64,000 nucleotides of DNA from Oceanospirillum multiglobuliferum (GCF_900167095.1 NZ_FUXG01000001.1:228239-292238); one strand, 5' to 3'; positions 47,924 to 57,581 are shown, numbered from the stretch's first letter. Made by a program: numbers and translations. Notes: a model not told the origin generated them from the sequence alone.

Positions 47924-48922
47924 ATGATTAAAATCGGCGCATATGAAATTACAGAACCTGTTGTTTTAGCACCTATGGCAGGTGTAACCGACCGACCTTT
48001 TCGACAACTTTGTCGACGCTTAGGTGCTGGGCTTGTGGTATCCGAGATGGTGACTTCAGATGTTAATCTTTGGCATACTCGAAAGTCACAGCAACGCCTC
48101 AATCATGTAGGGGAAGATAGCCCACGCTCTGTGCAAATTGCAGGCGGTGATCCTGAAATGTTGGCTGAAGCGGCTAGGATGAATGCCGATCAAGGTGCAC
48201 AAATCATCGATATTAATATGGGCTGTCCCGCTAAAAAAGTATGTAATAAAGCAGCAGGGTCAGCATTACTTAAAGATGAGCAGCTGGTCAGAGAGATATT
48301 AAAAGCGGTTGTAACAGCGGTTGATATTCCTGTTACATTGAAAATTCGTACAGGCTGGAGCCCGGAGCAGCGTAACGGTGTAACCATCGCTAGAATTGCT
48401 GAAGACTGTGGCATTCAAGCACTTGCAGTACATGGCAGAACCCGTGCAGACGCCTACAAAGGCGAAGCTGAATACGATACTATTGCACAAATTCGTCAGG
48501 CGATTAGCATTCCACTATTTGCCAATGGTGATATCACCAGTCCAGAAAAAGCAAAGTATGTACTCGACTATACAGGGGCAGATGCTGTAATGATTGGCCG
48601 TGCAGCCCAAGGGCGGCCTTGGATTTTTCAAGAGATTAGCCACTTTTTACGCACAGGTGAAAAACTACCAGAGCCCAGTCTAGAAACCGTACTCGCTATT
48701 TTAACGCAGCATTTACACGCACTTTATGATTTCTACGGTGAGTTCATGGGCGTACGTATCGCACGCAAACATGTGAACTGGTATTTAGGTACAAAAGCGG
48801 ATGGCCTAGCATTTCGACAGCGTTTTAATCAGCTAGACAACAGCTGCGCACAGCTAGACGCCGTTCAGCAATTTATACTGTCTCAGCCGACATCCATTGA
48901 TCACCCTTTGCCGATGGTTTGA
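47924..48922 (+). CDS. dusB: tRNA-dihydrouridine synthase B
   Basis: DusB reduces a specific uridine in the D-loop of tRNAs with FMN and NADPH. The 332-residue protein shows [17 protein letters not shown], the catalytic cysteine in [37 protein letters not shown] and [15 protein letters not shown], the FMN phosphate site. The ATG at 47924 ([14 protein letters not shown]) is family-like; the long frame from 47744 would overlap the promoter and is rejected. It is followed by fis two bases later. Confidence 0.96.
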   Translation: MIKIGAYEITEPVVLAPMAGVTDRPFRQLCRRLGAGLVVSEMVTSDVNLWHTRKSQQRLNHVGEDSPRSVQIAGGDPEMLAEAARMNADQGAQIIDINMGCPAKKVCNKAAGSALLKDEQLVREILKAVVTAVDIPVTLKIRTGWSPEQRNGVTIARIAEDCGIQALAVHGRTRADAYKGEAEYDTIAQIRQAISIPLFANGDITSPEKAKYVLDYTGADAVMIGRAAQGRPWIFQEISHFLRTGEKLPEPSLETVLAILTQHLHALYDFYGEFMGVRIARKHVNWYLGTKADGLAFRQRFNQLDNSCAQLDAVQQFILSQPTSIDHPLPMV

Positions 48923-48924
48923 CC

Positions 48925-49233
48925 ATGACTGAAAACAACTTAATAAACAATCTGGCCACTGCCTCGCCTCATTCAGATGTCGCAGATGGTGTAAGTACCA
49001 CAAAGCCCGAAACCCTAAGACACAGCGTTGAAGTCGCACTGAATAATTATTTTACGCACTTAGAGGGGCAGCCTGTCACTGATCTTTACCAGATGGTGCT
49101 ATCTGAAATTGAAGCGCCCCTGTTAGAAGCTGTCATGCGCCACACCGGAGACAATCAAAGCCAAGCTTCTGAAATGCTGGGTTTAAATCGTGGCACATTG
49201 CGCAAGAAACTAAAACAGTACGGGTTGTTATAA
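48925..49233 (+). CDS. fis: Fis nucleoid-associated DNA-binding protein
   Basis: Fis bends DNA and activates rRNA and other growth-related promoters. The 102-residue product has a flexible N-terminal part and the conserved core [19 protein letters not shown] with the C-terminal helix-turn-helix [20 protein letters not shown]. It is translated directly after dusB (two-base gap), so expression depends on the dusB promoter. A TTG at 48919 could extend it by two codons. Confidence 0.96.
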   Translation: MTENNLINNLATASPHSDVADGVSTTKPETLRHSVEVALNNYFTHLEGQPVTDLYQMVLSEIEAPLLEAVMRHTGDNQSQASEMLGLNRGTLRKKLKQYGLL

Positions 49234-49307
49234 AAAGCCTTTTAATTCAAATGGTAGAGTCACTCTACCGTTTTTGTTTTCTCATCCACAGAAGAAAGAA
49301 GAGCATT

Positions 49308-50891
49308 ATGTCTGCAAATGCACAAAACTTGCCGGTTCGCCGCGCATTAATCAGCGTATCTGACAAAACTGGCGTGGTTGAATTTGCCAAAGCACTGACA
49401 GAGCGTGGCGTTGAAATTTTATCCACAGGCGGTACCTTCAAGCTGCTGACTGAGCAAGGTGTGCCTGCAATTGAAGTGTCAGACTACACGGGCTTTCCAG
49501 AGATGATGGATGGCCGAGTTAAGACGCTACACCCTAAAATTCACGGTGGTATTTTGGCGCGTCGTGGTCTAGACGATGCTGTAATGGCTGAGAATGGTAT
49601 TCAAGGTATTGAATTGGTAGCGGTTAACTTATATCCATTTGAAGCCACCATCGCTCGTCCAGACTGTACACTGGAAATGGCTGTTGAAAATATCGACATT
49701 GGCGGCCCAACTATGGTGCGCTCAACCGCCAAAAACCATGCATTTGTGACCATCGTTGTTGATGTGAATGATTACAGCCGTATTTTATCTGACATGGACA
49801 GCCATGACGGTGCTGTTGCGCAGAAAACCCGTTTTGATCTAGCCATTAAAGCCTTTGAGCATACCGCTCGTTATGACGGCATGATCGCCAATTACTTTGG
49901 CAAATTGGTTGAAGGCGGTAGCGAAGATTTCGCCCGCACTTACAACGTACAGTACGTGAAGAAACAAGAGATGCGCTACGGTGAGAACCCGCATCAAAAA
50001 GCAGCTTTCTATGTGGAGCACAACCCTGTTGAGGCTAGCGTTTCAACCGCTGTACAACTACAAGGTAAAGAGCTGTCTTTCAATAACGTGGCAGACACCG
50101 ATGCCGCATTTGAGTGTGTAAAATCATTCGTAGAGCCTGCCTGTGTAATCGTAAAGCATGCTAACCCTTGTGGTGTTGCGATTGCAGAAAACCCGCTGCA
50201 AGCCTACGAAGCGGCCTATCAGACCGATCCAACCTCTGCCTTTGGTGGCATTATCGCGTTCAACCGTCCGTTGGATGCTGAAACGGCACAGGCCATTGTG
50301 TCACGCCAGTTTGTTGAAGTGATCATCGCGCCGGGCGTGTCAGATGAAGCTAATGCAATTGTGGCAACTAAGCCTAATGTGCGCCTGCTGGATTGCTCAG
50401 CAAATTGGCCGGGTGAGCGTGATCATGGTTTAGATTACAAGCGAGTGAATGGCGGCTTGTTGGTACAGGATCGTGATTTAGGCATGGTGACCGATGAAGA
50501 CTTGAAAGTGGTAACTGAGCGTGCACCCTCTACAGATGAGTTACGTGATCTGGCATTCGCATGGAAGGTGGCTAAGTTTGTTAAATCAAACGCCATCGTC
50601 TACGTGAAAAAAGGCCAAACCATTGGTGTAGGTGCAGGTCAGATGAGCCGTGTTTACAGTGCCAAAATCGCAGGTATTAAAGCTGCCGATGAGAATTTAG
50701 AGGTTAAAGGTTCTGTAATGGCCTCTGATGCCTTCTTCCCATTCCGTGATGGTATTGATGCAGCCGCAGCCGCAGGCATAACTGCTGTGATTCAGCCAGG
50801 CGGTTCAATGCGCGATCAAGAGGTGATTGATGCCGCAAATGAACACGGTATGGCGATGGTGTTCACAGGCATGCGCCACTTCCGCCACTAA
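49308..50891 (+). CDS. purH: Bifunctional AICAR formyltransferase / IMP cyclohydrolase
   Basis: PurH makes the last two steps of de novo IMP synthesis. The 527-residue product has the N-terminal cyclohydrolase domain ([45 protein letters not shown]) and the C-terminal transformylase domain ([53 protein letters not shown]). The ATG at 49308 starts the usual [16 protein letters not shown]. It ends at a terminator-like hairpin; purD, the common next gene, is not here. Confidence 0.97.
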   Translation: MSANAQNLPVRRALISVSDKTGVVEFAKALTERGVEILSTGGTFKLLTEQGVPAIEVSDYTGFPEMMDGRVKTLHPKIHGGILARRGLDDAVMAENGIQGIELVAVNLYPFEATIARPDCTLEMAVENIDIGGPTMVRSTAKNHAFVTIVVDVNDYSRILSDMDSHDGAVAQKTRFDLAIKAFEHTARYDGMIANYFGKLVEGGSEDFARTYNVQYVKKQEMRYGENPHQKAAFYVEHNPVEASVSTAVQLQGKELSFNNVADTDAAFECVKSFVEPACVIVKHANPCGVAIAENPLQAYEAAYQTDPTSAFGGIIAFNRPLDAETAQAIVSRQFVEVIIAPGVSDEANAIVATKPNVRLLDCSANWPGERDHGLDYKRVNGGLLVQDRDLGMVTDEDLKVVTERAPSTDELRDLAFAWKVAKFVKSNAIVYVKKGQTIGVGAGQMSRVYSAKIAGIKAADENLEVKGSVMASDAFFPFRDGIDAAAAAGITAVIQPGGSMRDQEVIDAANEHGMAMVFTGMRHFRH

Positions 50892-50959
50892 ATACTGAGT
50901 TTATGGGCAATTCTGCACAAAGTTTGCATTACACCCAACAAAACGCAGTATCTTTATCT

Positions 50960-50989
50960 ACACAGGTTCAGTACATACTGAACCTGTGT
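50960..50989 (+). terminator. Terminator-like perfect inverted repeat after purH
   Basis: ACACAGGTTCAGTA and TACTGAACCTGTGT form a perfect 14-base-pair stem with a two-base loop (CA). It is followed by TATTTTCTCT. The loop is too tight for the last pairs, which would open. It lies between purH and the histidine kinase gene. Confidence 0.7.
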
Positions 50990-51065
50990 TATTTTCTCTG
51001 CCTATAAATACAATAACACTCTATGCTAAAAACAAGTTGGATCATTTAAGGTCGCCCACATACCG

Positions 51066-52973
51066 ATGAATCCTAATAATACTGCTAAGCTCTCTAACCA
51101 CCCATTAACCAGCGTGATTGGTCGTCGGATCATTCTGATATTGGTGATTATCAGTAGCTGTATCACCTTACTCTCTACCCTTATGCAGCTCTATTTCGAC
51201 TACAGCTATGAGGTCGATGCAGTACATACTAGGCACGAAGAGCTTAAGCAGGTTCACGTCGAATCTCTTGCTATCAACCTTTGGGAGTTTAATGAGGCTC
51301 AGCTGCAACTTCGTATAGAAGGCTTGGTTCGGTTACCTAATCTTGAATATATTCAAGTACGCTCTAATACTGGTAATCAGCAGTGGAGCTCTGGCGAAGC
51401 GGTGAAAGGAGATAAATTCAGCAGCCATTATCCATTAATTTACAAAGGCCCTGGTACAGAAGCACCTTTTTCTTTGGGTGAACTTTATGTCGAATCCAGT
51501 GCTGAACGCATCTATCAACAACTGATCAAAAAATTTGCCTCCTTATTACTGATCAACGGTATTAAAACCTTTATTGTTTCTGGCCTTATTCTTTGGGTTT
51601 TCCACTTAAGTGTAAATCGTCGTATTATGACCATTCTACGCTATCTTGAACGCTATCGACCCTCGCAAAGCCATATACCACTGAAACTTGATAAGCCTAA
51701 ATATATTACCTCTAGTCACCAAGATGAACTGGATGTATTAAGTGTTGCCATTAATCAACTGAGTGCAATGCTGAATAACCTTTATGCTGAAATAGAGCAG
51801 GAAAAAAGCCGCTTTAGTGACTTTGCTAATGTGGCCTCTGACTGGTTATGGGAGACAGATACAAATGGTGAGTTGATCTTTGTATCAGAGCAGATGCAGC
51901 AGCAACTTGGCTCTAACAAAAACTTCTCGCAATTACCGTTAACCGATCTTTTTCCTTCACAAAGGGCACAACTCGAACAGTTACTCGTTCAGAAACAAGA
52001 CTTCCGTAATATTGAGATTCCAATAGTGTTGGATGAAATCACACACTACTTCCTCTTTAATGGTCTAAGACAGACCAACGAATTTAATACTTTCACCGGA
52101 TTTAGAGGCACTGCGGTCGACATCACCGTACGCAAAGTTGCAGAAAATGCTCTGCAAGAGCTAAACGATAGCCTAGAGCAGAGAGTAATAGAACGTACTC
52201 AGCAGCTGAAAGACTCTTTAGAACAATTACAAGTCACCCAGCAGCAGCTAATCGAGCGTGAAAAAATGGCATCTCTTTCAGGTCTTGTTGCAGGCATTGC
52301 CCATGAAATCAACACACCTTTAGGTGTTGCTATCACCGCAGGATCGCTTTTAGAGCCAGAGAGTAGTAATACGGAGCAGAAAGAGGTCTACGACCTTATG
52401 CAAAGTAGTTTGCAAAGGGTTGTTAAGCTTGTGCACACGTTCAAACAAACCGCCGTACAAAGTAGCAACGCTAGAGTTGAAAATATCAACATCAAGTCTT
52501 TTATCTCAGACTTAGCAGTAGGCATTCAGCATAACTTATTGCAAAAACATGTAACGCTGGAAATTGAAGGTGATGAGCAGCTGGAATGGCAGACTGTGCC
52601 GAGTAGTTGGGCTCAGATCATTAGTCAATTTATTAACAATAGCCTTGAACATGGATTTAGTGCACCTGATCAGGGATCCAGCCAGGAAAACATGATTCAC
52701 CTGAATCTGCAACAAGAGGGAGATGAGCTAGTGTTTACCTACAGCGATAATGGTAAAGGTATGGCACTTGAAACCCTTGAAAAGTTGTTTGAACCCTTCT
52801 ACACCACAAAGCGTGGCAGTGGTTGTACAGGTTTAGGTATGCACATTGTGTTCAATCAGGTGACTCAAGTGCTACAGGGTCACATAGAAGCCACAAGCAG
52901 CGAACAAAGTGGTATTTGCATTGTTATTCGAGCGCCAAGGTTAGAGTTGAATACCGATCAGAACTCACACTGA
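51066..52973 (+). CDS. Membrane sensor histidine kinase (orphan)
   Basis: The 635-residue kinase has a membrane helix (about 20-42), a periplasmic sensor region (about 43-155), a second helix (about 158-182), a HAMP-like linker, a PAS domain (about 245-355; FSDFANVASDWLWETD), a coiled coil and a kinase core. The phosphoacceptor is the histidine of GLVAGIAHEINTPLG (about residue 413). The ATP-binding domain has FINNSLEHGF, DNGKGM and GSGCTGLGMHIV. No response regulator or receiver domain is adjacent, so its partner is unknown. It belongs to the HEINTPLG subgroup seen in several orphan kinases. Confidence 0.9.
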   Translation: MNPNNTAKLSNHPLTSVIGRRIILILVIISSCITLLSTLMQLYFDYSYEVDAVHTRHEELKQVHVESLAINLWEFNEAQLQLRIEGLVRLPNLEYIQVRSNTGNQQWSSGEAVKGDKFSSHYPLIYKGPGTEAPFSLGELYVESSAERIYQQLIKKFASLLLINGIKTFIVSGLILWVFHLSVNRRIMTILRYLERYRPSQSHIPLKLDKPKYITSSHQDELDVLSVAINQLSAMLNNLYAEIEQEKSRFSDFANVASDWLWETDTNGELIFVSEQMQQQLGSNKNFSQLPLTDLFPSQRAQLEQLLVQKQDFRNIEIPIVLDEITHYFLFNGLRQTNEFNTFTGFRGTAVDITVRKVAENALQELNDSLEQRVIERTQQLKDSLEQLQVTQQQLIEREKMASLSGLVAGIAHEINTPLGVAITAGSLLEPESSNTEQKEVYDLMQSSLQRVVKLVHTFKQTAVQSSNARVENINIKSFISDLAVGIQHNLLQKHVTLEIEGDEQLEWQTVPSSWAQIISQFINNSLEHGFSAPDQGSSQENMIHLNLQQEGDELVFTYSDNGKGMALETLEKLFEPFYTTKRGSGCTGLGMHIVFNQVTQVLQGHIEATSSEQSGICIVIRAPRLELNTDQNSH

Positions 52974-53023
52974 GCGAAGCCGGAATGTAAAACCCCGATT
53001 AGTAGCTCACGGTCTGAATAAGC

Positions 53024-53067
53024 AAAAAGGCCTTGATACTAGAATTCAGTGATCAAGGCCTTGTTTT
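53024..53067. terminator. Bidirectional terminator between the kinase and outer-membrane protein genes
   Basis: AAGGCCTTGAT and ATCAAGGCCTT form an 11-base-pair stem with a loop of about 14 bases, flanked by A- and T-rich bases on the two sides. It is shared by two convergent genes. Confidence 0.8.
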
Positions 53068-53094
53068 AGCAATCTATATATCGCACATCTTTAT

Positions 53095-53841
53095 CTAGAA
53101 ATGTACTGTGGCACCAGCGTAAAAACCACTCATAGAAAGATCTGCGTCAATATCATCTACATCTGACAGATCCAGAGAGAAACTGCGGTAGCCCAGCTCA
53201 GCGCCTATTATAAAGTCAGACTCATAAGCGGCATAAAAGCGACGGTCAAATACCGTTGCACCACCGATGTCCAAGTAGTTCACCAAAGCACCAACAGAGA
53301 AGTTTGTTGCAGGAATAAAGAAATCTGCCTTGCCGTAAGCCAATGGTACAGGCGCGTTTAAATCTAGGCTTTTAGTATCGACTTTAAACTCACCATCAAA
53401 GTTACGCAGTGTCACGCCCACATCAAACGCCATCCAACCTAAACCATCTAACAGTTCATAATAAGCAGTCCAATCGGTATGGCTTAGGTCTAACTTGGCT
53501 TTTTTATTCGTACTGTAGTTTGTACCTAAAAAAGTACCGCTTTGCTTAGTTGTGGCTGTTTCTGATAAATGAGTACGTTCAATACGTATATTAGGTATTA
53601 GTGGTAGTGGGTGTTCAATCGCAATAAACAGGCTAGTAGCCGAGCTATCATCAAAGCCCAGTGTACTTTCTAGATCGCTGTTATTTGCGCTGCTATCAGA
53701 ATCGGCTTTGAAAGAGCCAGATAACGATGGCTGCCATAAAGAGGTGCCTGCATATACACCGGCAATATCAGCCTGAGCTCCAGCAGCAGACAACACGCCA
53801 GCAGATAACAATGCCACAGAGGCCAATTTTGTAAGCTTCAT
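53095..53841 (-). CDS. Outer-membrane beta-barrel protein (TIGR04219-like)
   Basis: The 248-residue protein has a signal peptide (about 1-24, ending GAQA) and a mature part of alternating hydrophobic strands rich in aromatic girdle residues, ending YAGATVHF with a terminal phenylalanine typical of outer-membrane barrels. SLWQPSLSGSF and IPNIRIERTHLSET match a TIGR04219-type family. The ATG at 53841 follows AAAGGAT. It is the last gene of the folE minus-strand group. Function is unknown. Confidence 0.8.
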   Translation of the reverse strand: MKLTKLASVALLSAGVLSAAGAQADIAGVYAGTSLWQPSLSGSFKADSDSSANNSDLESTLGFDDSSATSLFIAIEHPLPLIPNIRIERTHLSETATTKQSGTFLGTNYSTNKKAKLDLSHTDWTAYYELLDGLGWMAFDVGVTLRNFDGEFKVDTKSLDLNAPVPLAYGKADFFIPATNFSVGALVNYLDIGGATVFDRRFYAAYESDFIIGAELGYRSFSLDLSDVDDIDADLSMSGFYAGATVHF

Positions 53842-53852
53842 ACTCAATCCTT

Positions 53853-54314
53853 TTATTGCTGCTCTGGATTTACCAGTAAAGTTAATATCAGCACCGCTAA
53901 TGCCAATGCACCAGCGGCTAAAGCCAAACCTTTGCCTTTATAGCGCTCAGGTTGTAAGCGTGCCTCTCTAAAACCCATTAAGGCAAAGAGAAGCCCTAAT
54001 AAAGCTACAAAATAACCCATCGGCACCGACATTGCAGCTGTGCCAATGGCCATAATAGACCAAAAAGAGGTTTGCACAGGGCGGATCTCAGTCTCATCTA
54101 CTTTTTTATAAGCCGCAGCTTTCATCTGTCCTGAAGGCAGGTTAAATACTTGGTAGGCTTGCTCTGCTTTAGCTTCAAAGCTAACCAAAAGACCAGAATC
54201 AGGTAAGCCCCGCCCACGCCATCCGGTCAAGTCAAAAGTGTACTCCTCACCAGTTTCTGTACGAATTGTGCCTTGCTGTTCTGCGGTATCAAACTTGATC
54301 ACTTCGCCTTGCAT
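53853..54314 (-). CDS. Cold-shock-like domain fused to two membrane helices
   Basis: The 153-residue protein has an N-terminal ~65-residue beta-barrel region like a cold-shock domain (MQGEVIKFDTAEQQGTIRTE, FDLTGWRGRG), but the aromatic RNP motifs used for nucleic-acid binding are not recognisable. It then has two membrane helices (about 90-115 and 128-148). Architecture resembles small cold-shock/DUF-type membrane proteins of gammaproteobacteria with no known function. It lies 11 bases from its neighbours in the folE group, so it is probably cotranscribed. Confidence 0.72.
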   Translation of the reverse strand: MQGEVIKFDTAEQQGTIRTETGEEYTFDLTGWRGRGLPDSGLLVSFEAKAEQAYQVFNLPSGQMKAAAYKKVDETEIRPVQTSFWSIMAIGTAAMSVPMGYFVALLGLLFALMGFREARLQPERYKGKGLALAAGALALAVLILTLLVNPEQQ

Positions 54315-54324
54315 GGTTCACCTG

Positions 54325-54663
54325 TTATTCAGATAGGGTCGTCGATTGCCATAGTGCGACTGAACGGGACAGCTGTTCAATTAACAACGCAAAATTAATA
54401 TGGCGCTGTTGACGCACCAGCTCAATGCCATCTAGCCAAAATATTAGAGTCGGCACTGTCAGTACTTGATAGCGAGCACAAGCTTGTGGCATCTGCACTA
54501 AATCAACGTAATAACATTGAACCTGTTCTGACAAAGTGGCAGCCCATATAGGGAGTTTATGTTTTAAAGACTGGCAGACACCACAGTCTGGCGTAGAAAA
54601 TAAAACAAATACTGCGCCCGTCGAAACGGGCAGCTGATCTAAATCGTCTACAGTGATTAGCAT
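54325..54663 (-). CDS. Thioredoxin-fold protein
   Basis: The 112-residue protein has a thioredoxin fold with the redox motif CGVC (STPDCGVCQSLKHKL, about residues 27-30) and the cis-proline in VLTVPTLIFW. It has no signal peptide, so it is probably cytoplasmic. Its ATG is three bases after the folE stop. In this context it may maintain FolE or its partners in a reduced state, but that is only inferred from position. Confidence 0.83.
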   Translation of the reverse strand: MLITVDDLDQLPVSTGAVFVLFSTPDCGVCQSLKHKLPIWAATLSEQVQCYYVDLVQMPQACARYQVLTVPTLIFWLDGIELVRQQRHINFALLIEQLSRSVALWQSTTLSE

Positions 54664-54666
54664 GAG

Positions 54667-55221
54667 TTAGTTTGAAATCAATGTCAGATATTCTTGGCGT
54701 GTTGCAGCAGAGTTACGGAAAGCACCAAGCATCACTGAAGATTTCATGCTTGAGTTTTGCTTCTCAACACCACGCATCATCATGCACATGTGCTTAGCTT
54801 CGATTGTCACGGCAACCCCTCGAGCACCTGTCACTTGCATCACAGCATCTGCAATCTGCTTGGTAAGGTTTTCTTGAATCTGAAAGCGACGAGCATACAT
54901 GTCAACGATACGCGCAAACTTTGATAAACCTAGTACTTTGCCGTTGGGTAGATAGGCGATGTGACATTTACCAATAAAGGGTAACAAGTGATGCTCGCAC
55001 ATTGAGTACAGTTCGATATCTTTAACGACTACCATTTCGTCAGCTTCAGACTCAAATATCGCATTGTTAGTCACTTCTTCCAATGTTTGCTGATAGCCTT
55101 TTGTTAGGTATTTAATCGCTTTGGCGGCGCGCACTGGAGTATCTAATAAACCTTCACGCTTAGGGTTTTCACCCACCTCTGTCAGCAGGGTTTCATAAAG
55201 GCTCGCCAGTTTTTCAGTCAT
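54667..55221 (-). CDS. folE: GTP cyclohydrolase I, type IA
   Basis: FolE converts GTP to dihydroneopterin triphosphate for folate and pterin synthesis. The 184-residue protein has the zinc ligands in [20 protein letters not shown] and the later cysteine in [12 protein letters not shown], the catalytic histidines, and [19 protein letters not shown]. Length is normal for the compact type IA enzyme. It is the first gene of a four-gene minus-strand group. Confidence 0.96.
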   Translation of the reverse strand: MTEKLASLYETLLTEVGENPKREGLLDTPVRAAKAIKYLTKGYQQTLEEVTNNAIFESEADEMVVVKDIELYSMCEHHLLPFIGKCHIAYLPNGKVLGLSKFARIVDMYARRFQIQENLTKQIADAVMQVTGARGVAVTIEAKHMCMMMRGVEKQNSSMKSSVMLGAFRNSAATRQEYLTLISN

Positions 55222-55441
55222 TGAGTTACCTTACATTTAGTCAAAGTCATGTTTTATGTGGATATTCTAATACAATGCATTTCGAGGCTTACCCTCTGTG
55301 CGACAAGCTTTTGAATTATACCTCAAACAGCCTGATCAGTAGGGTGCGACAATTTGTCCATTTTACCTGACTAAGATGGTCAAGCATAATCTTTGCCGCG
55401 AATGAATGCCCATTATGCACCAGTCTAATAGATTCGGTGTC

Positions 55442-55469
55442 CTGATAAATGAATCAAACCTGCTATAAT
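55442..55469 (+). promoter_or_regulatory. Putative sigma-70 promoter for the secreted-protein gene
   Basis: CTGATA (55442-55447) and TATAAT (55464-55469) are separated by 16 bases. The -10 is consensus and the -35 is weak. Initiation near 55476 would leave a leader of about 195 bases before the ATG at 55672. Confidence 0.5.
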
Positions 55470-55519
55470 GCGCAAGTTTTGCAAGCCTAAATAAAATCTG
55501 CCAACTGATCGTGCTTACT

Positions 55520-55605
55520 GTTGGTAGTGCAACACTGCCAACTAAATCTGAATAGTCGGTGGTAGTAGGTGGTAATAAGTAAAGAGGAATCACAGGGACC
55601 TCTTT
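55520..55605 (+). repeat. Structured leader: two hairpins before the secreted-protein gene
   Basis: GTTGGTAGTG and CACTGCCAAC (55520-55542) form a 10-pair stem with one wobble and a CAA loop; AAAGAGG and CCTCTTT (55581-55605) form a second. Neither is followed by a T-run. The rest of the 450-base gap between folE and this gene (55222-55671) shows only the promoter at 55442-55469 and no coding potential I trust. Confidence 0.5.
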
Positions 55606-55671
55606 GCTCAGACTGTCAATGTTATCGCCACTTTTTGATATGGATTCCTGTACCTTTTAAAACGGTGAGTT

Positions 55672-56199
55672 ATGAAACGACAATTGCTATCTGTTGCCCT
55701 ACCTGCGGCCCTTCTTGGCGCATGTTTACCTGCATTTGCTGACAATACTGAAGTGTCTCAAGGTTATAAGCTACCTGAAAACACTATTCTGACGGTACAA
55801 GTACTGGTCGACAGAACGATTGCTCAAGGTGAAACTGTTTCTCACCTACTGTTAAAAGCCACCGGCACTGAGACGGAAGCCTCTTTACCTGAGCGCTGCT
55901 TAATGTCTGCCGATGCAACTATCAACAATAAGCGCCTAGAAATTAATGTCACCCGAGCACTTTGTGTACAACCTGACGGCCACATTTATGATGGTGCAAT
56001 GCAGGCTAATGCTCTAGCGAGTGATTCAAAGCTTGGCTTGACGAAAGTTTGTACTGACGGTAGCTGCAGTAGTGCGGAGTTGGTAACAGGACAAGACTAT
56101 CGTTTGAAACTCACCGCTGATGCCAATATCGCATTGGTCATCAATTACAGTGAGCAGGTCAATATTCAGCGTCGCCAGCATCAAGACGCAGCTGAATAA
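55672..56199 (+). CDS. Secreted protein of unknown family
   Basis: The 175-residue product has a signal peptide (about 1-23, ending PAFA) and a mature acidic domain with four to five cysteines. I do not recognise the family with certainty. The string LPERCLMSADATINNKRLEI followed by VTRALCVQPDG resembles the conserved core of TraB/TrbI/VirB10 proteins, in which a beta-barrel domain has a similar cysteine spacing. No transfer genes are nearby, so this may be a chance or fold-level resemblance. It ends at a bidirectional terminator. It is single, with a long structured leader. Confidence 0.8.
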   Translation: MKRQLLSVALPAALLGACLPAFADNTEVSQGYKLPENTILTVQVLVDRTIAQGETVSHLLLKATGTETEASLPERCLMSADATINNKRLEINVTRALCVQPDGHIYDGAMQANALASDSKLGLTKVCTDGSCSSAELVTGQDYRLKLTADANIALVINYSEQVNIQRRQHQDAAE

Positions 56200-56238
56200 C
56201 AAAACCTGATAGCTAGGTAAAAGGCACACATAGAAAAG

Positions 56239-56272
56239 AAAGAGCCTGCTTGTTTAAGCAGGCTCTTTTTTA
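56239..56272. terminator. Bidirectional terminator before gcvT
   Basis: AAAGAGCCTGCTT and AAGCAGGCTCTTT form a 13-base-pair stem with a four-base loop (GTTT), with T-runs on the plus side and A-runs on the minus. It serves the secreted-protein gene and the convergent gcvT. Confidence 0.92.
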
Positions 56273-56291
56273 TCAACGACCTTTTAATTGC

Positions 56292-57419
56292 TTAGCCACG
56301 ATAGTAGCGCTGCTCAATAAATGGCATACGCCCCACGATCATAGGTAGCATTTTGCCACGCACGCTGGCAAATACTTGGGTGTCTAGTGCACTAAACTCG
56401 GTGGCGACATAACCCATTGCCACAGGCTTATCAATGCTTGGACCAAAAGTACCGCTGGTCACCACACCAATTTTATTGCCTTCTGCATCAAATAGTTCTG
56501 CGCCTTCACGAATTGGTGCACGGCCTTCGCCCAACAAGCCAACACGTTTACGTGTCCAGTTTTTGTTGGCAATTTGAGATAGAATCACCTCTGCACCAGG
56601 GAAGCCACCTGCGCGCTCACCCTCTGCACGACGCGCTTTAGAAATCGCCCAAATCAGGCTGCCTTCTAGTGGTGTGGTCGTTGTATCAATGTCATGACCA
56701 TACAAGCATAAACCAGACTCAAGGCGTAGAGAGTCACGTGCACCAAGGCCAATCGCCTCAACTTCAGGCTGCGCCAAGAATAAGCGGCATAGGCGCTCAG
56801 CCTCTGCTGAAGGAATAGAAATTTCGTAGCCATCTTCGCCTGTGTAACCAGAGCGAGAAACCAAACACTCAACACCATCAATCGTAACGGCTTTAGCATC
56901 CATAAACACCATGCCAGCTACTTCTGGTGCCAAGCGAGATAATGCGGTTGCCGCCATTGGACCTTGCAATGCAACCAGTGCAGCATCATCTAGCACTTCA
57001 AGTTGAACATCATCCCCTAGGTTTGCGCGCATATGAGCAATATCTTGTTCTTTACAGGCCGCGTTCACCACAACATAGATGCAGTCACCATAATTGGTCA
57101 CCATCAGGTCATCCATAATGCCGCCATTTTCATTGGTGAAAAAAGCGTAGCGCTGTTTGCCAACAGGCAGGTCGATAATATCTACAGGCACTAGTGCTTC
57201 TAACGCTTTAGCGGCATTTTCACCTGTTAATTTCACTTGCCCCATGTGAGACACATCAAACAAACCGGCTTGTTCACGAGTGTGGATATGCTCTTTCTTC
57301 ACGCCCAGCGGATATTGAACAGGCATCTCGTAGCCTGCGAAAGGCACCATACGAGCACCTAGCTCTTTGTGAAGGTTGTATAAAGGAGTTTGTTTCAGAT
57401 CAGCCTGCACGTCTGCCAT
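56292..57419 (-). CDS. gcvT: Aminomethyltransferase (glycine cleavage T protein)
   Basis: GcvT transfers the methylene group of lipoamide-bound aminomethyl to tetrahydrofolate and releases ammonia. The 375-residue protein has FDVSHMGQVKLTGENA, the catalytic aspartate region NENGGIMDDLMVTNYGD, SRSGYTGEDGYEI and GLCLYGHDIDTTTTPLEGSL. Length is normal. It is transcribed away from sdaA-gcvH-gcvP. Its leader contains an operator-like inverted repeat at 57545-57560. Confidence 0.97.
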   Translation of the reverse strand: MADVQADLKQTPLYNLHKELGARMVPFAGYEMPVQYPLGVKKEHIHTREQAGLFDVSHMGQVKLTGENAAKALEALVPVDIIDLPVGKQRYAFFTNENGGIMDDLMVTNYGDCIYVVVNAACKEQDIAHMRANLGDDVQLEVLDDAALVALQGPMAATALSRLAPEVAGMVFMDAKAVTIDGVECLVSRSGYTGEDGYEISIPSAEAERLCRLFLAQPEVEAIGLGARDSLRLESGLCLYGHDIDTTTTPLEGSLIWAISKARRAEGERAGGFPGAEVILSQIANKNWTRKRVGLLGEGRAPIREGAELFDAEGNKIGVVTSGTFGPSIDKPVAMGYVATEFSALDTQVFASVRGKMLPMIVGRMPFIEQRYYRG

Positions 57420-57544
57420 TGGAGAACCTCATATCAATACAATAACCTTTGAACACACAAGCTGTTCAGAGGAAAAAAGAGTTAGATTGGTTTATAACTT
57501 AAAGCACTTGGAGGAAAGCTCAAAGACCGTTAGTCTCAACCAGT

Positions 57545-57581
57545 GTTTCCTATTGGAAACAAAGCTAACGAAATAGGAAAC
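57545..57581. promoter_or_regulatory. Operator-like site upstream of gcvT: one full inverted repeat plus a half-site
   Basis: GTTTCCTATTGGAAAC at 57545-57560 is a perfect inverted repeat of six bases with a TATT spacer. AATAGGAAAC at 57572-57581 is the reverse complement of the first ten bases of it. The first 15 bases recur exactly at 58369-58383 near sdaA. On the minus strand a weak -10 (TATAAA, 57496-57491) follows, placing the operator about 68 bases before a predicted start. The XRE-cupin regulator encoded between the two sites is the obvious candidate binder. Confidence 0.7.

Noticed and set aside
55363..55593. 76-codon minus-strand frame in the folE / secreted-protein gap
   Set aside because: It has no ribosome site or family-like sequence and overlaps the predicted promoter and leader hairpins of the plus-strand gene.
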